Shown here in pieces: positions 5,962 through 8,881 of a DNA stretch of 8,881 nt. The DNA comes from Rhodanobacteraceae bacterium. Its GTDB lineage: Bacteria > Pseudomonadota > Gammaproteobacteria > Xanthomonadales > SZUA-5. The notes under the pieces are model-generated. The model had not been told where the DNA came from. It worked only from the letters and a program-made list of their open reading frames with translations, and searched no databases. The translations under genes and the position numbers were made by a program. Where the stretch lies: assembly GCA_024234055.1 (NCBI GenBank), contig JACKOW010000025.1, positions 1 to 8,881 of the forward strand, given 5' to 3'. Positions within the stretch are counted from its first letter, which is position 1, and every line of letters begins with the position of its first letter.

Positions 5962-6636
5962 GTGTTCGTTCAGATCGACGAGAAGCGCAAGCGCAAACTG
6001 CGCTGGGCCACGCCCTTGCTGGTGTGCGCCTGTCTGTTGATTGCGGTCTGGCAAGCCCTGATGTCACCGTCCGAACGCCTGGTGTTGCTGCAGAGCTGGG
6101 GGACAGTACCTGCCGAGTTGCAGCTGAACATCTCGGCCCTGCTGGCAGGCCCAGGCCTGCGTCTGTTCAGTGCCCTGTTCGTGCACGCCGACTGGACCCA
6201 CCTGTTCGGCAATCTGTTGTTTCTGGGGCTATTCGGCAGCGCCGTGGAGCGCACGCTCGGGCCAGTCAGAATGCTGCTGCTGTTCCTCATCGCCGGCGCC
6301 GCCGCGAACTTGTTTGCAGCGCTGGTCTCGCCACTGGCCAACGCACCGATCATCGGCTCCAGTGGTGCGGTCTCGGCGCTGATCGGCGCCTACGTACTGC
6401 TCTTCCCCACCTCGAATCTGGGCGTGATCCTGCCGTTGGGATTGTATTTTCAGCTGGTGCGGGTGCCGGCCGTGCATCTGATCGGCATCTGGCTATTGTT
6501 TCAGGTGCTTGAGACCATGGGCTCGCGCACCGGCGCCATCGCCTGGTGGGCGCATGTCTTCGGCTTCGTCAACGGATTGTTCCTGGCGCTGACCCTGCGA
6601 CCGTGGCTGTATAGGCGCGATGCGAGGTTGGTCTAG
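5962..6636 (+). CDS. Rhomboid family intramembrane serine protease
   Basis: A 224-residue polytopic inner-membrane protein of the S54 family, which cleaves transmembrane segments of substrates inside the bilayer. H75-x4-H80-x3-N84 matches GlpG H145/H150/N154. The catalytic serine is S134 in G132-S-S-G135, and the catalytic histidine is H198 in AHVFGFVNG. About six membrane segments fit: 16-33, 80-96, 101-121, 134-150, 153-180, 192-212. A positively charged N-terminus (EKRKRKLR) points to a cytoplasmic start. The start is GTG, with GGGAGA (5951-5956) five bases upstream. It lies 17 bases after gspB, so it is probably co-transcribed. That context resembles rhombosortase, which trims GlyGly-CTERM proteins exported by type II secretion, but I cannot assign that subfamily; it could be a general rhomboid. 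Active site complete. Confidence 0.93.
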   Translation: MFVQIDEKRKRKLRWATPLLVCACLLIAVWQALMSPSERLVLLQSWGTVPAELQLNISALLAGPGLRLFSALFVHADWTHLFGNLLFLGLFGSAVERTLGPVRMLLLFLIAGAAANLFAALVSPLANAPIIGSSGAVSALIGAYVLLFPTSNLGVILPLGLYFQLVRVPAVHLIGIWLLFQVLETMGSRTGAIAWWAHVFGFVNGLFLALTLRPWLYRRDARLV

Positions 6637-6654
6637 CGGTGAGGCTTGCGGGGA

Positions 6655-6742
6655 GTAAAACGTAAAACGTAAAACGTAAAACGTCAATTGGAGCCCGCTG
6701 CAGCGGCGTGCGACCATTGACGTTTTACGTTTCACTTTTTAC
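6655..6742. repeat. Heptamer (gtaaaac) array forming a long AT-rich inverted repeat
   Basis: Four exact gtaaaac units (6655-6682) start 18 bases after the rhomboid stop codon. The stretch 6662-6688 pairs with 6716-6742 at 25 of 27 positions; 17 of these (6672-6688 with 6716-6732) are uninterrupted. The 27-base loop contains the perfect palindrome ccgctgcagcgg (6695-6706). The arms are very AT-rich in a GC-rich window. The right arm ends 20 bases before the next gene and contains TTGACG (6717-6722), which could act as a -35, though no good -10 follows. Confidence 0.9.
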
Positions 6743-6762
6743 TGCTTTGACGGCTCTTCGAA

Positions 6763-7086
6763 ATGGCCACCAAGAAACTCTACAAGATCGTCTTCCACAA
6801 TCAGGGCAAGGTCTACGAACTCTATGCCCGCAGCGTGAGCAGCAGCGAGCTCTGGGGTTTCACCTGCGTGTCGGAACTGGAATTCGGCTCACGCGAAGGC
6901 GTGCTGGTTGATCCCACCGAGGAGCGTCTGCGCGAGGAATTTGCCGACACCAAGGTCTTGCATCTGCCGATGCAGAGCATCGTCCGTATCGAAGAAGTCG
7001 CCACGCGTGGGGTTGCGGTGATCCGTGACGGCGTCAGCGGCGACAAGATCGTGACTCTGCCGCTCCCGCCATCGCGCCTGGGGTGA
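6763..7086 (+). CDS. DUF1820 family protein
   Basis: A 107-residue soluble protein without signal peptide or membrane segment, typical of DUF1820 (about 100-115 residues), a family found in gammaproteobacteria with no known function. Recognisable features are YKIVFHNQGKVYELYARSV at 7-25, the SELWGFTCVSELEFG block at 28-42, VDPTEERLREEF at 49-60 and the MQSIVRIEEV block at 70-79, which are the conserved blocks of the family. The ATG at 6763 is the natural start because conserved sequence begins within seven residues. No Shine-Dalgarno is evident in the 20 bases upstream, which follow directly on the AT-rich hairpin. It lies 126 bases after the rhomboid gene on the same strand, so it may be a separate unit. 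It converges on the S41 peptidase gene. Confidence 0.9.
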   Translation: MATKKLYKIVFHNQGKVYELYARSVSSSELWGFTCVSELEFGSREGVLVDPTEERLREEFADTKVLHLPMQSIVRIEEVATRGVAVIRDGVSGDKIVTLPLPPSRLG

Positions 7087-7095
7087 GGCGTGCCA

Positions 7096-7118
7096 GTCGC
7101 GGATGAATCCGCTCCCGC
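7096..7118 (-). repeat. Single REP-like palindromic element
   Basis: On the minus strand this reads gcgggagcggattcatccgcgac: a GGGAG lead, then the stem gcgga/tccgc around a four-base loop, then gac. This is the same plan as the two halves of the element at 8735-8814 (GGAG lead, five-base stem, loop, GAC) but with a third stem sequence. Such GTAG/GTGGGAGCGG-type REPs are widespread in Pseudomonas and Xanthomonadales. Confidence 0.7.
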
Positions 7119-7125
7119 AGGGAAG

Positions 7126-7165
7126 CGGCGTCCCGGGCCTCTGGGCCTGAAGCGCCGGGGAGCCG
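7126..7165. terminator. GC-rich hairpin between convergent genes, possible bidirectional terminator
   Basis: CGGCGTCCCGG (7126-7136) pairs with CCGGGGAGCCG (7155-7165): nine Watson-Crick pairs, one T-G wobble and one G-A mismatch, with an 18-base loop. It sits 40 bases after the DUF1820 stop and 28 bases from the S41 peptidase stop, where a shared terminator would be expected. There is no T-run on either strand, so intrinsic termination is not shown. Confidence 0.3.
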
Positions 7166-7192
7166 CCGCGCGGGCACCCTCGACCTGCGTTC

Positions 7193-8563
7193 TCACTGTC
7201 TCGCGGATTCTGACGGCGCCTCGGCCACGTCCTTGGCTGCGCTATCTGCAGGCGCTTTCCAGCGCGCCAGTGCCTTGAGGATGTTCAGCGCCTCGCCGAG
7301 CACGAAATCGCGGGTCGGATCGCTGGCAGGGACGGCCGTCGCTGCGGCTTCGCTGCCGCCCTCGGGGGCGCTGCGGCCGTTGCCGTTGCCCAGGTGGCCG
7401 GGAAGATCGGCTTCGGTCAGGTTACGGTTGATCGAACTCAAGGGCTTCAGTTCGGCAGCTTGCAGCTCTACATCGGGTTCAATGCCCTCGGCCTGGATCG
7501 AGCGGCCGTTGGGTGTGTAATAGAGCGCCGTGGTGAGCTTGATGGCCTCACCGCTGGCCAGCGGCAAGACCGATTGCACCGAGCCCTTGCCGAAGGTGCG
7601 CTGTCCCAGGATCAGGGCGCGTTGGCGATCCTGCAGGGCGCCGGCCACGATCTCGCTGGCCGAGGCCGAGCCGCCGTCGACCAGAATCACCAGTGGCGCG
7701 CCCTTGAGCACATCGCCCGGATTGGCGGTGAACTCGGCGCTGGCCAGTGCCACGCGGCCGCGGGTGCTGACGATCGGGCCGGATTCGAGGAACAGGTCGC
7801 TGACGTCGACGGCGGCGTCGAGCAAGCCACCGGGATTGCTGCGCAGATCCAGGACCAGACCTTCCAGCGGCTCGCCCGGCTTGATCAGGGCAGCGATGCG
7901 CTTGGCAGTTTCGGTGGCGGTATTGGTCTGGAAAGCGGCGATGCGCACATAGCCGAAACCCGGCGCCAGCAGGCGTCCGCGCACGGCGGTGACGTCGATG
8001 ACCTCGCGCACCAGGGTCAGATCGAAGGAGGGTTGGCCGGCGCGCATCACCGTGAGTTCGACCTTGCTGCCGGCCTTGCCGCGCATGCGGTCGATGGCGA
8101 CGTCGGCGTTCTCGCTTTCCACGGCAATGCCGTCGATGCGGGTGATGACGTCGCCGGGTTGAATGCCGGCGCGCGCGGCCGGGGTGTCGTCGATGGGGGC
8201 GATCACGGTCAGCATGCCGCCCCGAATCTGGACCTCGATGCCGAGCCCACCGTAGCGGCCGCTCGTGTCATCGGTGAGCGACTGCAGATCGGTCTTCTGC
8301 AGGTAGGCACTGTGCGGGTCCAGATCCAGCAACAGGCCGCGAATCGCCGATTTCATCAACTGCTCGGCGCTGACCGGCTCGACATAGGAGCGCTGAATCT
8401 CGCGGAACACAGCCGTGAACACGCGGATGTCCTCGACGCTGACTTCGTCGCTTATGGGGGCCTCGGTGTCTTTCGGCTCCGCGACCTCCTCGGCTGCCCC
8501 TATCGCAGGCGCGCACATCAGAAGCCAGAGCAGAAGGGGGTGGATCAGCTGACGTGTATTCAT
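7193..8563 (-). CDS. ctpA: S41 family carboxy-terminal processing protease, periplasmic
   Basis: A 456-residue serine protease of the CtpA/Prc type that degrades or trims envelope proteins from their C-termini. Residues 1-24 are a Sec signal peptide (hydrophobic core LLLWLLMCAPA, likely cut after GAA). SGRYGGLGIEV at 101-111 leads into a PDZ domain, about 105-175. The catalytic core has LDLRSNPGG at 248-256, S301 in GGSASASEI, K326 in TFGKGSVQ and Q330; the Ser-Lys spacing of 25 equals that of Prc, CtpB and plant CtpA. The last 75 residues are Ala/Gly/Glu-rich with one amphipathic stretch. The length is that of the short CtpA group, not the 680-residue Prc. The ATG at 8563 gives a proper signal peptide; an ATG at 8596 would add 11 residues. 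Neither start has a good Shine-Dalgarno. Confidence 0.95.
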   Translation of the reverse strand: MNTRQLIHPLLLWLLMCAPAIGAAEEVAEPKDTEAPISDEVSVEDIRVFTAVFREIQRSYVEPVSAEQLMKSAIRGLLLDLDPHSAYLQKTDLQSLTDDTSGRYGGLGIEVQIRGGMLTVIAPIDDTPAARAGIQPGDVITRIDGIAVESENADVAIDRMRGKAGSKVELTVMRAGQPSFDLTLVREVIDVTAVRGRLLAPGFGYVRIAAFQTNTATETAKRIAALIKPGEPLEGLVLDLRSNPGGLLDAAVDVSDLFLESGPIVSTRGRVALASAEFTANPGDVLKGAPLVILVDGGSASASEIVAGALQDRQRALILGQRTFGKGSVQSVLPLASGEAIKLTTALYYTPNGRSIQAEGIEPDVELQAAELKPLSSINRNLTEADLPGHLGNGNGRSAPEGGSEAAATAVPASDPTRDFVLGEALNILKALARWKAPADSAAKDVAEAPSESARQ

Positions 8564-8634
8564 GGGTGCCGGAAAACCAGTATCAGAGGCGGACATATTT
8601 GGCGACGACGCGCGGAAATGCCAGAGCTTTGTGC

Positions 8635-8663
8635 GGGAGGCATGGGACTTGGGACTCGGGACA
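8635..8663 (+). repeat. Short heptamer array (tgggact) with G-quadruplex motif
   Basis: tgggact (8643-8649), tgggact (8650-8656) and cgggaca (8657-8663) form a three-unit 7-bp array. With the GGG at 8635-8637 there are four GGG runs separated by loops of 6, 4 and 4 bases, which meets the standard G3-N1-7 quadruplex pattern on the plus strand. It lies about 75-100 bases upstream of the S41 peptidase start, on that gene's template strand. Confidence 0.75.
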
Positions 8664-8734
8664 GAAACCCCAGGCGTCATCGCGAGCCACCTGATTCGGC
8701 CCGAAACTGCCCACGGGCCATGAACCACAAGTTG

Positions 8735-8814
8735 CCCGTAGGAGCGACCTCGCGTCGCGACCGGCGAGCCGCACGTCCGCCGCGGTGGTCGCGCCGCAAG
8801 GGCGCTCCTACGGG
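8735..8814. repeat. Paired REP element (REPIN-like)
   Basis: The 28-mer at 8735-8762 and the reverse complement of 8787-8814 match at 25 of 28 positions and both carry CCCGTAGGAGCG. They face each other across 24 bp, so the whole can fold into one long hairpin. Each half also holds its own small hairpin: gcgac-ctcgc-gtcgc on the left, gcgcc-gcaag-ggcgc on the right. The GTAGGAGCG lead is typical of the GTAG-type REPs of Pseudomonas and of Stenotrophomonas (SMAG). These are mobilised by a RAYT-type transposase, none of which is in the window. Confidence 0.85.
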
Positions 8815-8881
8815 TGGACGAAGCTGGCGCTGTGCTCATGCGGACTTCAAATCAACAACTTACGACATGGATTCATGGAGA

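Larger units (their letters stand above)
8564..8881. other. Upstream region of the S41 peptidase gene, repeat-rich, no gene seen
   Basis: These 318 bases hold a heptamer/G-quadruplex motif and a paired REP element (listed separately). The peptidase frame stays open through the region up to 8839, but the translation is that of the repeats, and the signal peptide begins at 8563. On the minus strand GATACT lies 15 bases before the ATG (a weak -10 candidate) without a -35. The last 60 bases are less GC-rich, have stops in all minus frames, and contain no recognisable gene end. Confidence 0.6.

Noticed and set aside
6717..6745. TTGACG with TACTGC as the promoter of the DUF1820 gene
   Set aside because: The -35 is good and the spacing is 17, but the -10 lacks the conserved final T and matches only two bases; the -35 is also simply part of the inverted repeat.
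8564..8839. N-terminal extension of the S41 protease by up to 92 residues
   Set aside because: The extension translates the REP and heptamer repeats, has no ribosome site, and would bury the signal peptide that starts at 8563.

Overview
The window looks like a chromosomal segment of a GC-rich gammaproteobacterium. ispA and xseB are of gammaproteobacterial type, GspA/GspB type II secretion accessory proteins and a DUF1820 protein are present, and the gaps are full of short palindromic (REP-like) and 7-bp tandem repeats of the kind common in Lysobacterales/Xanthomonadales and Pseudomonas relatives. The lineage is an inference; there is no rRNA or other marker. No tRNA, rRNA, CRISPR array, transposase or phage gene is visible. 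Eight complete protein genes are present, plus one ordinary-looking S41 peptidase gene at the right end, and none looks broken.

Layout. 1-1848: two classical short-chain dehydrogenases transcribed away from each other (43-801 minus, NADP-type signature; 1039-1848 plus, NAD-type signature). The gap between them holds an imperfect inverted repeat. 1849-2147: a 300-bp gene-free island between convergent genes, packed with heptamer, palindromic and 9-bp repeats. 2148-3319 (minus): xseB-ispA, exonuclease VII small subunit and farnesyl diphosphate synthase. 3320-3427: divergent promoter region; both flanking genes lack a Shine-Dalgarno and have a -10-like hexamer so close to the start codon that leaderless mRNAs are plausible. 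3428-6636 (plus): gspA-gspB-rhomboid protease, spaced by 3 and 17 bases and probably one operon. 6637-6762: a long AT-rich hairpin built from heptamers. 6763-7086 (plus): DUF1820 protein. 7087-7192: one REP copy and a GC-rich hairpin between convergent genes. 7193-8563 (minus): periplasmic carboxy-terminal processing protease. 8564-8881: heptamer/G-quadruplex motif and a paired REP (REPIN-like) element.

Function. GspA (ATPase plus peptidoglycan-binding domain) and GspB are known to help place the type II secretin in the outer membrane. A complete rhomboid intramembrane protease behind them suggests a link between intramembrane cleavage and type II secretion, as known for rhombosortase, but this is an inference. 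IspA supplies C15 prenyl diphosphate for quinones and undecaprenyl phosphate. The S41 protease is a periplasmic quality-control or envelope-processing enzyme. The roles of the two dehydrogenases cannot be told from sequence.

The most unusual content is non-coding: five short tandem arrays of different sequence but the same 7-bp period, four of them starting within about 20 bases after a stop codon, and several inverted-repeat elements whose stems differ by compensating base changes.
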